Of a stretch of DNA of 64,000 nt, positions 33,162-42,642 are shown piece by piece (the first letter of the stretch is position 1; each line of letters opens with the position of its first letter). The stretch comes from [Empedobacter] haloabium (lineage in GTDB: Bacteria > Pseudomonadota > Gammaproteobacteria > Burkholderiales > Burkholderiaceae_D), in contig CP136508.1 in assembly GCA_008011715.2 (NCBI GenBank), forward strand, positions 1,116,001-1,180,000, given 5' to 3'. The notes under the pieces are model-generated. The model saw nothing but the letters and a program-made list of their open reading frames with translations, did no database searches and was not told the origin of the DNA. A program made the translations under genes and the position numbers.

Positions 33162-35159
33162 ATGAAATCTACGCTTCCCCACACCCAGATGGCCAACGCA
33201 ATCCGTGCGCTGGCGATGGACGCTGTCCAGAAGGCCAACTCCGGCCACCCCGGCATGCCGATGGGCATGGCCGAGATCGCCGTCGCCCTCTGGAGCGGCC
33301 ATCACCGCCACAATCCGGCCAATCCGAAGTGGGTCAACCGCGACCGTTTCCTGCTCTCCAACGGCCACGGTTCGATGCTGCACTATGCGCTGCTGCACCT
33401 GTCCGGCTACGACGTGTCGATGGACGACCTGCGCAACTTCCGCCAGCTGCACTCGAAAACGCCAGGCCACCCGGAAGTGGACATCACGCCGGGCATCGAG
33501 ACGACCACCGGCCCGCTGGGCCAGGGCATCGCCAACGCCGTCGGCATGGCGCTGGCCGAGTACCTGCTGGCATCCGAGTTCAACAAGCCGGGCCATGACG
33601 TCATCGACCACTACACCTACGCCTTCGTCGGCGACGGCTGCCTGATGGAAGGCATCTCGCACGAGGTCTGCTCGCTGGCCGGCACGCTGGGCCTGAACAA
33701 GCTGATCGCCCTGTACGACGACAACGGCATCTCGATCGACGGCAAGGTGGAGGGCTGGTTCACGGACGACACGCCGAAGCGCTTCGAATCCTACGGCTGG
33801 AACGTGATCGCCAACGTGGACGGCCATGACGTGGCCGCGGTGCACGCCGCCATCGAGGCCGCCAAGAAGGCCGACAAGCCGACCCTGATCTGCTGCAAGA
33901 CCATCATCGGCAAGGGCTCGCCCAACCTGCAAGGTGGCGACAAGGTGCACGGCGCCGCGCTGGGCGACAAGGAAATCGCCGCCGTGCGCGAGTACATCAG
34001 CTGGGGCCACGAGCCGTTCCTGATCCCGGACGAAGTGTCGACCGCCTGGAACTTCAAGGACCAGGGCGCCGCCTTCGAGACCGAATGGAACAGCAAGTTC
34101 GACGCCTACGCCGCCGCCTATCCGAAGGAAGCCGCGGAGCTGAAGCGCCGCATGAACGGCGAACTGCCGGGCAACTTCGAGCAAACCCTGCAGGCCGCCA
34201 TCGCCGCCTGCGTGGAGAAGAAGGAAACCATCGCCACCCGCAAGGCGTCGCAGAACGCGATCCAGGCGCTGGCCCCGATCCTGCCGGAATTCCTGGGCGG
34301 CTCGGCCGACCTGACCAGCTCGAACCTGACCAACTGGAAAGAGTCGGTCGCCGTGCGTTCGGGTAAGCCAGGCAACCACATCAACTATGGCGTGCGCGAG
34401 TTCGGCATGAGCGCCATCATGAACGGCGTCGCCCTGCACGGCGGCTACATCCCGTTCGGCGCCACGTTCCTGACGTTCTCCGACTACTCGCGCAACGCGC
34501 TGCGCATGGCCGCGCTGATGAAGCAGCGCTCGATCTTCGTGTTCACGCACGACTCGATCGGCCTGGGCGAAGACGGCCCGACCCACCAGTCCGTCGAGCA
34601 CGTCTCGTCGCTGCGCCTGATCCCGAACCTGGACAACTGGCGTCCGGCCGACACCGTCGAGTCGATGGTGGCGTGGGGCGAGGCGGTCAAGCGCAAGAAC
34701 GGTCCGTCCACGCTGATCTTCTCGCGCCAGAACCTGCCGTACCAGGAGCGCACCGAGCAGGCCATCGCCGACATCGCCAAGGGCGGCTACATCCTGGCGG
34801 ACGCGGCCGATGCGAAAGCCGTCATCATCGCCACCGGTTCCGAAGTGGAGCTGGCCATGAACGCCGCCGCGACCTTGAAGAACGAAGGCATCGCGGTGCG
34901 CGTCGTGTCGATGCCGTCCACCGACGTGTTCGACCGCCAGGACGCCGCCTACAAGGCCAGCGTGCTGGGCAAGGGCCTGCCGCGCGTGGCGGTGGAAGCC
35001 GGCGTGTCCGACTTCTGGTACAAGTACGTCGGCCTGGAAGGCGCCGTGGTCGGTATCGACACCTTCGGCGAATCCGCCCCGGCCAGCGTGCTGTTCAAGC
35101 ACTTCGGCTTCACGGTGGAGAACGTGGTCGCCAAGGTGAAATCTGTCATTGCTGCATAA
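33162..35159 (+). CDS. tktA: Transketolase
   Basis: A 665-residue thiamine-diphosphate enzyme of the pentose phosphate pathway. It transfers two-carbon ketol units between sugar phosphates. Seen: [36 protein letters not shown], the ThDP motif [13 protein letters not shown] ending in DDN, and the transketolase motif [20 protein letters not shown]. The C-terminal domain begins near [20 protein letters not shown]. Length is typical. It precedes gap by 78 bases, a common carbon-metabolism pairing. No strong Shine-Dalgarno is visible before the ATG. Confidence 0.96.
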   Translation: MKSTLPHTQMANAIRALAMDAVQKANSGHPGMPMGMAEIAVALWSGHHRHNPANPKWVNRDRFLLSNGHGSMLHYALLHLSGYDVSMDDLRNFRQLHSKTPGHPEVDITPGIETTTGPLGQGIANAVGMALAEYLLASEFNKPGHDVIDHYTYAFVGDGCLMEGISHEVCSLAGTLGLNKLIALYDDNGISIDGKVEGWFTDDTPKRFESYGWNVIANVDGHDVAAVHAAIEAAKKADKPTLICCKTIIGKGSPNLQGGDKVHGAALGDKEIAAVREYISWGHEPFLIPDEVSTAWNFKDQGAAFETEWNSKFDAYAAAYPKEAAELKRRMNGELPGNFEQTLQAAIAACVEKKETIATRKASQNAIQALAPILPEFLGGSADLTSSNLTNWKESVAVRSGKPGNHINYGVREFGMSAIMNGVALHGGYIPFGATFLTFSDYSRNALRMAALMKQRSIFVFTHDSIGLGEDGPTHQSVEHVSSLRLIPNLDNWRPADTVESMVAWGEAVKRKNGPSTLIFSRQNLPYQERTEQAIADIAKGGYILADAADAKAVIIATGSEVELAMNAAATLKNEGIAVRVVSMPSTDVFDRQDAAYKASVLGKGLPRVAVEAGVSDFWYKYVGLEGAVVGIDTFGESAPASVLFKHFGFTVENVVAKVKSVIAA

Positions 35160-35174
35160 GTTTGCATTTCCTGG

Positions 35175-35192
35175 AGCGGGCCCCGGCCCGCT
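35175..35192 (+). other. GC-rich hairpin between tkt and gap
   Basis: AGCGGGCC-CC-GGCCCGCT gives 8-base arms with a two-base loop. No T-run follows, so it is more likely an RNA processing or stability hairpin within a tkt-gap transcript than a full terminator. Confidence 0.4.
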
Positions 35193-35237
35193 TCGCTGTC
35201 GGCTGAAAAAAGATTCTTAATCAAAGGAGCACATAGT

Positions 35238-36248
35238 ATGACGATCAAGGTAGCAATCAACGGTTATGGCCGTATCGGCCGCAATGTCCTGCGCGCTTTC
35301 TACGAAGGCGGCAAGAAGCAGGACATCCAGATCGTGGCCATCAACGACCTGGGCAACGCGCAATCGAACGCGCACCTGACCCGCTACGACACGGCGCACG
35401 GCAAGTTCCCGGGCACCGTCGAAGTCGAAGGCGACAACATGATCGTGAACGGCGACAAGATCCGCGTGTTCGCGCAGCGTAACCCGGCCGAAATCCCATG
35501 GGGCGAGCTGGGCGTGGACGTGGTGCTGGAGTGCACCGGCTTCTTCACCACGAAGGAAAAGGCCTCCGCGCACCTGAAGGGCGGCGCCAAGAAAGTCATC
35601 ATCTCCGCGCCGGGCGGCAAGGACGTCGACGCGACGATCGTCTACGGCGTCAACCACGACGTGCTGAAAGCTTCCGACACCGTCATCTCGAACGCCTCCT
35701 GCACCACCAACTGCCTGGCCCCGCTGGTCAAGCCGCTGAACGACGCCATCGGCCTGGAAACCGGCCTGATGACGACCGTGCACGCTTACACCAACGACCA
35801 GGTGCTGACCGACGTGATGCACGAAGACCTGCGCCGCGCCCGTTCGGCCACGCAGTCGATGATCCCGACCAAGACCGGCGCCGCCGCCGCCGTTGGCCTG
35901 GTGCTGCCGGAACTGAACGGCAAGCTGGACGGCTACGCCATCCGCGTGCCGACCATCAACGTGTCGATCGTCGACCTGTCGTTCATCGCCAAGCGCGACA
36001 CGACTGTCGATGAAGTGAACCAGCTGATGAAGCAGGCTTCGGAAGGCGCGCTGAAAGGCATCCTGACGTACAACACCGAGCCGCTGGTATCGGTCGACTT
36101 CAACCACAACCCGGCCTCGTCGAACTTCGACGCGACCCTGACGAAAGTCTCGGGCCGCCTGGTCAAGGTGTCGTCGTGGTACGACAACGAGTGGGGCTTC
36201 AGCAACCGCATGCTGGACACCACCGTGGCGCTGATGAACGCCAAGTAA
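35238..36248 (+). CDS. gap: Glyceraldehyde-3-phosphate dehydrogenase, type I
   Basis: A 336-residue glycolytic enzyme oxidising glyceraldehyde-3-phosphate with NAD+ and phosphate. The NAD-binding start [19 protein letters not shown], the catalytic [13 protein letters not shown] (nucleophile is the first Cys) and [14 protein letters not shown] at the C-terminus are all canonical. AAAGGAG lies ahead of the ATG. It follows tkt and ends at a good terminator, so tkt-gap is a likely two-gene unit. The pgk/pyk genes often found next in relatives are not present here. Confidence 0.97.
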   Translation: MTIKVAINGYGRIGRNVLRAFYEGGKKQDIQIVAINDLGNAQSNAHLTRYDTAHGKFPGTVEVEGDNMIVNGDKIRVFAQRNPAEIPWGELGVDVVLECTGFFTTKEKASAHLKGGAKKVIISAPGGKDVDATIVYGVNHDVLKASDTVISNASCTTNCLAPLVKPLNDAIGLETGLMTTVHAYTNDQVLTDVMHEDLRRARSATQSMIPTKTGAAAAVGLVLPELNGKLDGYAIRVPTINVSIVDLSFIAKRDTTVDEVNQLMKQASEGALKGILTYNTEPLVSVDFNHNPASSNFDATLTKVSGRLVKVSSWYDNEWGFSNRMLDTTVALMNAK

Positions 36249-36270
36249 TCTGCCGCTGCTGCGGTAAGTG

Positions 36271-36296
36271 AAAAGGCGCCTGCGGGCGCCTTTTTT
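36271..36296 (+). terminator. Intrinsic terminator of gap
   Basis: AAAAGGCGCC-TGCG-GGCGCCTTTTTT, a perfect stem with T-run, 22 bases after the stop codon. Confidence 0.9.
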
Positions 36297-36308
36297 GTTT
36301 CCGGGGCT

Positions 36309-36465
36309 GGGGTCTGTCCCCGGTAAGTGGATACTGCCGAGGCACCCGTTAGCGCATCGAGGGGACTGACCCCGGTTTTCATCCGCGACCGATAAAAGCC
36401 GGGGTCAGTCCCCTAATACCGCTAACGCGTGCCTCGGTTGTTCACACTTACCGGGGACAGACCCC
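36309..36465. repeat. Very long imperfect palindrome, ~71-base arms (REP-like family)
   Basis: Arms 36309-36379 and 36394-36465 match at roughly 80% around a 14-base loop. Each arm carries two family cores, GGGGTCTGTCCCCGG at the outside and GGGGACTGACCCCGG at the inside. Between them are matching GGTAAGTG, GAGGCAC and CGTTAGCG blocks. It fills the gap between the gap terminator and the receptor 3 terminator and contains no gene. Confidence 0.85.
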
Positions 36466-36495
36466 AAGCCTGATGCGCTAATGCTTCGCGCAAAT

Positions 36496-36532
36496 AAAAA
36501 GCCCCGCCGGCGCGAGCCGGCGGGGCTTTTTA
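36496..36532 (-). terminator. Intrinsic terminator of TonB receptor 3 (bidirectional in sequence)
   Basis: AAAAAGCCCCGCCGGC-GCGA-GCCGGCGGGGCTTTTT, a perfect 16-base stem 15 bases past the receptor 3 stop codon. Confidence 0.9.
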
Positions 36533-36546
36533 CGAAACGCGACAGC

Positions 36547-39252
36547 TTAGAAGCTGTACGAAGCGCGCACGTAGAAGGTGCGGCCCGTCACGTCCGTGAA
36601 GCGCGGGTCGAAGCCGGCCTGGAACGTGGTTTCCTGGTACGACAGCGGAGGCGTGCGGTCGAACATGTTGCGGATGCCGAACGTCAGGGCGACGCCCTTC
36701 GGCTGCGTGTACGACACGTAGCTGTCGAACGTCGTGTACGAGGCGACGCGATGGTTCTCGACATAGTCGTTTTCCTGGTCCAGGTAGCCCGACTTGAAGT
36801 GACCCGTCACGCCGGCGCTCAGCTCCTTCATGTTCCAGCGCAGGCTGGCGGTGTTCTGCCAACGGAACACCGGTGCCGAGCCGGAGTAGATGCCCACGTT
36901 CTGGTGCCACTCGCCGCCTTCGGTGTTCTGGTACTTGTACTGATGTACCCAGGTGCTGTTCAGCGAGAAGTTGTACGTGCCGTAGGCCGTCGTGCGCAGG
37001 CGGTATTGCGCGCCCAGGTCGATACCGTTGGTCTTGATGCCGCCCAGGTTCTGGGTGCGCAGGTCGACGTAGCCGCAGTTTACGCCAGGGCACTGGGAAC
37101 CGTCGATCGACAGGTTGCCGGCCGCATTGCGGTGGAACAGCGATGCGTACTTGACCGGATCGCCGAACGCGTCGGGTTCGGCCATGTTCGCGATCTGGTG
37201 CTCCAGCTCGATCGCCCACACGTCCGCCGTCAGGGTCAGGTCCTTCACGCCTTCGTAGACGATGCCCAGCGTGGCGTTCTTCGACTCTTCCGGATTCAGG
37301 CTGCGGTTACCGCCCTGCAGCTTCTGGAACTGCATGTCGCAGTTCGTTGCCCGGCTCTTGCCCGGTGCCGGCTCGCCGTTCGGGCAGTTGACCGGATCGT
37401 TCAGCGTCGACGTGTTGGTGTACGTGTTGGCGGCGTTGATCTCGTACAGCGACGGCGCGCGGAAGCCCGTCGAGTAGGAACCGCGCACCATCGTCGTGGT
37501 GCTCGGCTGCCAGCGGAAGCTGACTTTCGGGTTGGTCGAATTGCCGAAGTCGCTGTACTTGTCGTAACGCACGGCGGCGGTCACGTCCAGCGTCTTCACG
37601 ATCGGCACGTTCAACTCGGCATACGCGGCGTACACGGTGCGCGAGCCTTCGTTGTGCGTGTTCGGGTCGATACCGGTGCTGGCCACGACCTTCTCGGCGT
37701 ATGGGGTGTTGGCGGCCGACAGGAATTCCTCACGGCTTGCCTGGCCACCGATGGCCAGTGCCGCGTTGCGGCCTGCGCCCAGCCAGTCGCTCAGCTCGCG
37801 GCTGGCGTTCAGGTCGAAGGTCTTGGTGGTGCCCTTGGCGTTCTGGATGTTGCCGTCCAGTGCCGCGCCCATCAGCAGCGCCATGCTGGCCGCGCTTTGT
37901 TCGCCGAACGGATTGATGATGCCGTCCAGGACGCCCTGGGTGATCTTGTCGCCGTCGCTGTAGCCGCGCAGGTTGACCTTGACCTTGTTTTCGCCCCACG
38001 ACAGGCCGGTACGGTAGTCCCAGCCGGCGATGTTGCCGGACAGTTCAGCCACGAAACGCTGCTGGCGGTTGATGTTCTCGTCCGCGCGCACGCCGTTCGG
38101 CAGGTCGCGCCACATGACGTTGATGTAGCCCGGTTGCGCGCCTGGAGGCAGGTCGCCGGCGCCGAAGTTCGGATCCAGCGGGATGTTCGGCGTGAAGTTG
38201 CCGTTGCCCGGGTAGTACGGGTTCAGGGCGCCATTCGCCAGGCGCGGGTTCATGATCAGGCCGCCGTATGGCACCGGTGCGATCTGGCTTTCCACCTTGC
38301 TGCGGCTGTGCAGGTATTCCAGGCTCAGCTCATGGTTGTTCGGCAGCTTGATCGTGCCCTTGAACAGGCCGGTGGCACGCTCGGAGCGCGGCACGTAGTC
38401 GACGAAGCTCGACGTGGTCATCTTGCAGCCGGTGCCGTTCGACACCAGGTTCGGCGAGCTCGTGCAGTTCGGCGCTGCCGGGTTGCCGACGTCGCCGTCC
38501 TGGTAGTAGTTGGCCGGGAACGTGCTGCTGGACAGGCCGCCGGCAAAGCGGCGGTTGAAGTCGCGCTCGGTACCGCCGATGGCGCGCTGCTTCTGGAAGT
38601 CGCCCATCGCGTAGAAGTTCCAGCCGTCCTTGTCGACGTCGCCGTAGCCATAGGCGATGCTGCTGTTCAGGCCGGTGCCGCCTTTATGTTCGGGCGAATC
38701 GCCACCGACGCTGACGACGCCGCCGGTGAAGTCACGCTTGGTGATGAAGTTGATGACGCCGCCGACGGCGTCCGAGCCGTACAGCGCGGAAGCGCCGTCA
38801 CGCAGCACCTCGACGCGCTCGATGGCTGCGAACGGGATCATGTTCAGGTCGGGCGCGGAGCTGTCGAACGCGTTGTTCGCCAGGCGGCGGCCGTTCAGCA
38901 GGACCAGCGTCTTGTTGGCGCCCAGGCCGCGCATGTTGGCGAACGATGCGCCGCCGGTGGACAGGCCCACCACCTGGCTCGTGCCCTGGGTCGCCTGCAT
39001 GGCGGCCACGGTCGACAGTACCTGCTCGACCGTGCTGATGCCTTCGGCCTTCAGGTCCGACATCTTCATCACGGTCACGGGTACGGCGGTTTCGGCATCG
39101 ATCCGCTTGATCGCGGAACCGGTGATCTCGACGCGCTGCATCGGCGCATCGGCCTGTTGTGCGAAGGCGGGGACCGCCATCAGCGAGGCGCCCAGGGCGC
39201 CGGCCGAGCAGATCAACCTGACGGATTGCGCCAGGGTGGTTTCTTTCATCAT
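36547..39252 (-). CDS. TonB-dependent receptor 3
   Basis: A 901-residue outer-membrane receptor from ATG 39252, with GGAG upstream. Signal peptide: KETTLAQSVRLICSAGALGA, cut near AFAQQ. Plug landmarks are MQRVEITGSAIKRID, MRGLGANKTLVLLNGRRLA and DGASALYGSDAVGGVINF. The barrel has cysteine-bearing loops (NCTSSPNLVSNGTGC; CPNGEPAPGKSRATNC) and the motif GGNRSLNPEESKNATLG, ending YVRASYSF. It shares the signal-peptide style and ITGS-IKR region with receptor 5 (52181-54850), so the two look like close paralogues. Ligand unknown. Confidence 0.9.
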   Translation of the reverse strand: MMKETTLAQSVRLICSAGALGASLMAVPAFAQQADAPMQRVEITGSAIKRIDAETAVPVTVMKMSDLKAEGISTVEQVLSTVAAMQATQGTSQVVGLSTGGASFANMRGLGANKTLVLLNGRRLANNAFDSSAPDLNMIPFAAIERVEVLRDGASALYGSDAVGGVINFITKRDFTGGVVSVGGDSPEHKGGTGLNSSIAYGYGDVDKDGWNFYAMGDFQKQRAIGGTERDFNRRFAGGLSSSTFPANYYQDGDVGNPAAPNCTSSPNLVSNGTGCKMTTSSFVDYVPRSERATGLFKGTIKLPNNHELSLEYLHSRSKVESQIAPVPYGGLIMNPRLANGALNPYYPGNGNFTPNIPLDPNFGAGDLPPGAQPGYINVMWRDLPNGVRADENINRQQRFVAELSGNIAGWDYRTGLSWGENKVKVNLRGYSDGDKITQGVLDGIINPFGEQSAASMALLMGAALDGNIQNAKGTTKTFDLNASRELSDWLGAGRNAALAIGGQASREEFLSAANTPYAEKVVASTGIDPNTHNEGSRTVYAAYAELNVPIVKTLDVTAAVRYDKYSDFGNSTNPKVSFRWQPSTTTMVRGSYSTGFRAPSLYEINAANTYTNTSTLNDPVNCPNGEPAPGKSRATNCDMQFQKLQGGNRSLNPEESKNATLGIVYEGVKDLTLTADVWAIELEHQIANMAEPDAFGDPVKYASLFHRNAAGNLSIDGSQCPGVNCGYVDLRTQNLGGIKTNGIDLGAQYRLRTTAYGTYNFSLNSTWVHQYKYQNTEGGEWHQNVGIYSGSAPVFRWQNTASLRWNMKELSAGVTGHFKSGYLDQENDYVENHRVASYTTFDSYVSYTQPKGVALTFGIRNMFDRTPPLSYQETTFQAGFDPRFTDVTGRTFYVRASYSF

Positions 39253-39454
39253 GTTTGCTCCAGTGTTGTCGTCACAAGGGCGTTCTGTGCGAGGCGGGGA
39301 CCTCAGGCAAAGAACGACCCGACATAAGACACCGGAACTTGCATCGTGGTCAACCGTATAAATATTTCATAATGTTATTTGTAGGTTATGCGCAACAATA
39401 TTGCAAGAAAACTGTGGTATAGACAGGTTGAGGCAAGAAAGTTCTAAAAGTTAA

Positions 39455-39490
39455 CAAAAAAACCTGCCGATCTTGCAACCGGCAGGTTTT
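39455..39490 (-). terminator. Intrinsic terminator of TonB receptor 4
   Basis: On the minus strand AAAACCTGCCGG pairs with CGGCAGGTTTT, followed by T-rich sequence, 14 bases past the stop codon. Confidence 0.85.
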
Positions 39491-39503
39491 GGCGCGGTGC
39501 GGA

Positions 39504-42428
39504 TTACAACGTGGCGCGCAGCCCCAGGTAGTAGCGCCGGCCGATCGGATCGTAGGCGCCGGCTTCCGTCTCGGCGCCGGTGGTATTGCCCGGCAGGCCC
39601 GTTACGATCGGTGGCGCCTTCGTATTGAAGGCGTTGTCCATGCCGAAATACACTTCCCATTTCTTGCGCAGTTCGTACGTGAGCTGGAAGTCCTGGTAGG
39701 TGCGCGAGCCGACGCCGACCGCATTGCGCGGCAGGTCCAGCTGGGCCAGGAACTGATCGTCCAGGTAGGACTTGCCGATATAGGTGGTGGCGGTGGCGAT
39801 GCTGAACGGGCCCCATTTGTAAGCGAGGTTGATCGAGGCCTTGTTTTTCGGGCTCTGTGCGATTTCGCCAGCCCAGTAGTCGCGCGCGGCGCCCGGGGTC
39901 GGGGTGTCGTAGCCTTCGCGCAGCCAGGTCCATGCCAGGCGGGCACTGAGCCGACCTGGGCCGACCGCGCCAGCCCACGATGCCGTCACGTCGACGCCCT
40001 CGGTCGCCTTGCTGCCGGTATTGCTGACCAGGGAGTCGATGTATTCCAGCGAACCGGCGCTGTTCGGTCCCATCGCGGCCGGCCGGCGGGTGATCACATT
40101 GCACAGCGAACCGTCGCCGCCGTAGCAGTTTTCCAGCGCGTACTGGCGTGGCATGAACACGATCGCGTCGTCGATCTTGATGTCGAAGTAGTCCAGCGTG
40201 AAGGTGATGTTCTTCAGCGCTGCGATCGAGCGCGGCGTCCACACGACGCCAATGGTCGTCGACCAGCCTTTTTCCTCGCGCAGGTTCGGGTTGCCGCGGT
40301 CGTAGCCACTGATGCCCTGGAGATCGGACTGCGACAGCGTGAACGCGCCGTTCTCGGCGATATTGGCGGCCACGCCAGGCGCGGCGCGGCACGCGTCGCC
40401 GCGGGCGCCACCGCCGGTGGCCGTGATGCCCTCGCATGGGTCCACGATATCGGACGGGAAAGTCTGCTGGGCGGGCTGGAACAGTTCGTTGATGTTCGGC
40501 GCGCGCGTGGACAGGGCGCGCGTCGCGCGGAAGCGCACGTCGGCAATCGGCGACCACTCGGCGGCCGCGTTCCAGCTCGTCGCGTAGCCCACAGTCGAAT
40601 ACTTACCGCGACGGAAAGCGCTGGACAGGTTGAGTTCCTTGACGAACGGCTTGTCCTTCAGGACCGGAATCCGCACCTCGCCGAACAGCTCCTTCACGTT
40701 GAACTTGCCATACGTCGGCGGCAGCGCGTTGCCGGCGTTCAGGCCGGCCTGCGTCAGCGCATCGGCTTCGCTGGACGATTCCTCGCCGCGCCATTCGAAG
40801 CCCACCGCGACACCGACCGCACCCGCCGGCAGGTCATAGACCTCGCCGCTGATGGAGCCGCCCGCCAGTTTCTGCGTAACCTTGGTTTCCAGGCTGCCAG
40901 GCGCATTCACATACTTCAGCGCTTCCGGGGTGATGCTGCCATAGCCGAACACATTGATCGGCACGCAGCCGAGCGCGCGCGCGGTCGCGTCGGCGCAGAT
41001 CGTTTCCGTGCGGTTGTTGTTCTGGTTCAGGTCGTCGATGTCGGTGATGGCTTCCAGGGCGTGGCGGAAGTTCAGCACGTTGACCTGGCCGTTCGAGCTT
41101 TGCGATTCCTTGGTCTGGCCGTAGGCGATATAGGTCTCATAGTTCCACTCGCGCAGCAGATTGAAGTTGCCCTTCAGGCCGGTGGCGAGGCGGAACGTAT
41201 CGCGGTTGGCCTTGCTGCCGCGGTTGCCGACCTCGGCCAGGCGACGCGTGAAGAAATAGTCGCGCAGCCCATCGCCGTTGGTATCGCTGATGTTGTCGAA
41301 CAGGCGATCCGGTACCAGCGGATTGCGCCGCAATACGCCGTTGATCAGCAGTTCGGCCGGAACCTGGCCACCGGTGTCGCCCTTGTAGATGTCGTCCGAG
41401 CCGAGGGCGAACGGTTCCAGCATCGTCGTCACGCGGGTCGATGCGTAATTGCCTTCGAAGAACACCGAGTGGTTGTCGTTCAGGTTCATCGTGCCCGTGG
41501 TGGCCAGCAGGTAGCGGTCGGTCGGCACGGCGATCGAGCGGAATTCGGAGCGGTTGAAGCCCGTCGCGGCCTGGCCGTTGGTGCCGTTGGTGTTCCACGG
41601 GATGACCGTGCCGTTGCGATCGTAGGTGAAGCTGCCGTTGTCGTCGAAGAAGCGGCCCTGCGGCGCATAGCTCGAGTAGAAGGGGCGGGTCACGCGGAAC
41701 AGATCTTCCGGGTCGCCTGCCGAGGTCTGGTCGATGGCCGAGGCTGCGCGGTCTTTCGAATACACGGCTCCCTGTTTGGAGTAGCCGAAGTGCACCATGA
41801 TGTTGCTGGTGGCGTCCGCGTTGCTGGTGCCCCAGGTGGCGGAAAATTTCTTCTTGGTGTCGTCGTGCTTCGTGCTCTGGCCGCCTTGCACGTCCAGGAC
41901 CAGGCCGGAGAAATTGCGCTTGGTGATGATGTTGACGACACCGGCCACGGCGTCCGAGCCGTACGTGGCGGAAGCGCCGCCGGTCAGCAGTTCGACCCGC
42001 TCGATGAAGTCGGTCGGGATCACGTTCAGGTCGACGGCCGAGTCACCCGGAATGCCGGAGACGAAGCGGCGGCCGTTCAGCAGCACCAGGGTGCGCGAGG
42101 TGTCCAGGTTGCGCAGGTTGACGGTCGAAACACCTGCGCTGGACGTGGAAAAGTTCGAGTTCGTGCGGCTGACGGTGGGCGTGCCCAGCGTCGGGTTCTT
42201 CGACAGCAGTTCCTGCAGATTCGTCGCGCCGGAGGCGGCGATGTCGGCCGACGACAGCACTTGCAGCGGAGACGGCGACTCGGCGCCGGGCGACGCGATG
42301 CGCGAACCCGTGACCTGCACCGTCTGCATCGGTGCCTCGGTGGCGGTCTGCGCCCCTACCTGCATGCTGAACACTGCACTGCCGAGCCCGATCAGTCGCA
42401 CGGCGCGCGAAATGACTTTTTCTCTCAT
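39504..42428 (-). CDS. TonB-dependent receptor 4
   Basis: A 974-residue outer-membrane receptor from ATG 42428 behind AGGGAGC. The frame is open to 42488, but those 20 residues precede the signal peptide MREKVISRAVRLIGLGSAVF and are rejected. Plug: MQTVQVTGSRIASPG, NLRNLDTSRTLVLLNGRRFV and GGASATYGSDAVAGVVNI. The barrel includes NPNLREEKGWSTTIGV and cysteine-bearing loops near CEGITATGGGARGDAC. It ends YYLGLRATL, with Leu instead of the usual terminal Phe. A strong hairpin lies in the leader at 42460-42482. Ligand unknown. Confidence 0.9.
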   Translation of the reverse strand: MREKVISRAVRLIGLGSAVFSMQVGAQTATEAPMQTVQVTGSRIASPGAESPSPLQVLSSADIAASGATNLQELLSKNPTLGTPTVSRTNSNFSTSSAGVSTVNLRNLDTSRTLVLLNGRRFVSGIPGDSAVDLNVIPTDFIERVELLTGGASATYGSDAVAGVVNIITKRNFSGLVLDVQGGQSTKHDDTKKKFSATWGTSNADATSNIMVHFGYSKQGAVYSKDRAASAIDQTSAGDPEDLFRVTRPFYSSYAPQGRFFDDNGSFTYDRNGTVIPWNTNGTNGQAATGFNRSEFRSIAVPTDRYLLATTGTMNLNDNHSVFFEGNYASTRVTTMLEPFALGSDDIYKGDTGGQVPAELLINGVLRRNPLVPDRLFDNISDTNGDGLRDYFFTRRLAEVGNRGSKANRDTFRLATGLKGNFNLLREWNYETYIAYGQTKESQSSNGQVNVLNFRHALEAITDIDDLNQNNNRTETICADATARALGCVPINVFGYGSITPEALKYVNAPGSLETKVTQKLAGGSISGEVYDLPAGAVGVAVGFEWRGEESSSEADALTQAGLNAGNALPPTYGKFNVKELFGEVRIPVLKDKPFVKELNLSSAFRRGKYSTVGYATSWNAAAEWSPIADVRFRATRALSTRAPNINELFQPAQQTFPSDIVDPCEGITATGGGARGDACRAAPGVAANIAENGAFTLSQSDLQGISGYDRGNPNLREEKGWSTTIGVVWTPRSIAALKNITFTLDYFDIKIDDAIVFMPRQYALENCYGGDGSLCNVITRRPAAMGPNSAGSLEYIDSLVSNTGSKATEGVDVTASWAGAVGPGRLSARLAWTWLREGYDTPTPGAARDYWAGEIAQSPKNKASINLAYKWGPFSIATATTYIGKSYLDDQFLAQLDLPRNAVGVGSRTYQDFQLTYELRKKWEVYFGMDNAFNTKAPPIVTGLPGNTTGAETEAGAYDPIGRRYYLGLRATL

Positions 42429-42459
42429 GGTTGCTCCCTGTGGTGTTGAAAGCCGCGAG

Positions 42460-42482
42460 TGGCGCCCCGCGGCGGGGCGCCA
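42460..42482 (-). promoter_or_regulatory. Strong hairpin upstream of TonB receptor 4
   Basis: TGGCGCCCCG-CGG-CGGGGCGCCA is a perfect 10-base stem about 32 bases before the start codon. No T-run follows, so it is not a terminator. It could influence translation or mRNA stability if transcribed. Confidence 0.5.
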
Positions 42483-42642
42483 AACCATGAATGTTAGACA
42501 TGCCAGACCGGCGCACGAACCGGATTCGTCACGAAAACGGAACGTTGTCTTTTATTTACCACGCTTTTCTTTATTGGAAATCCTTTTTATCTTCGTGTAA
42601 TTTTTCCCTAATTAACGCTAAGTTGCATAACTGAATTTTCAT

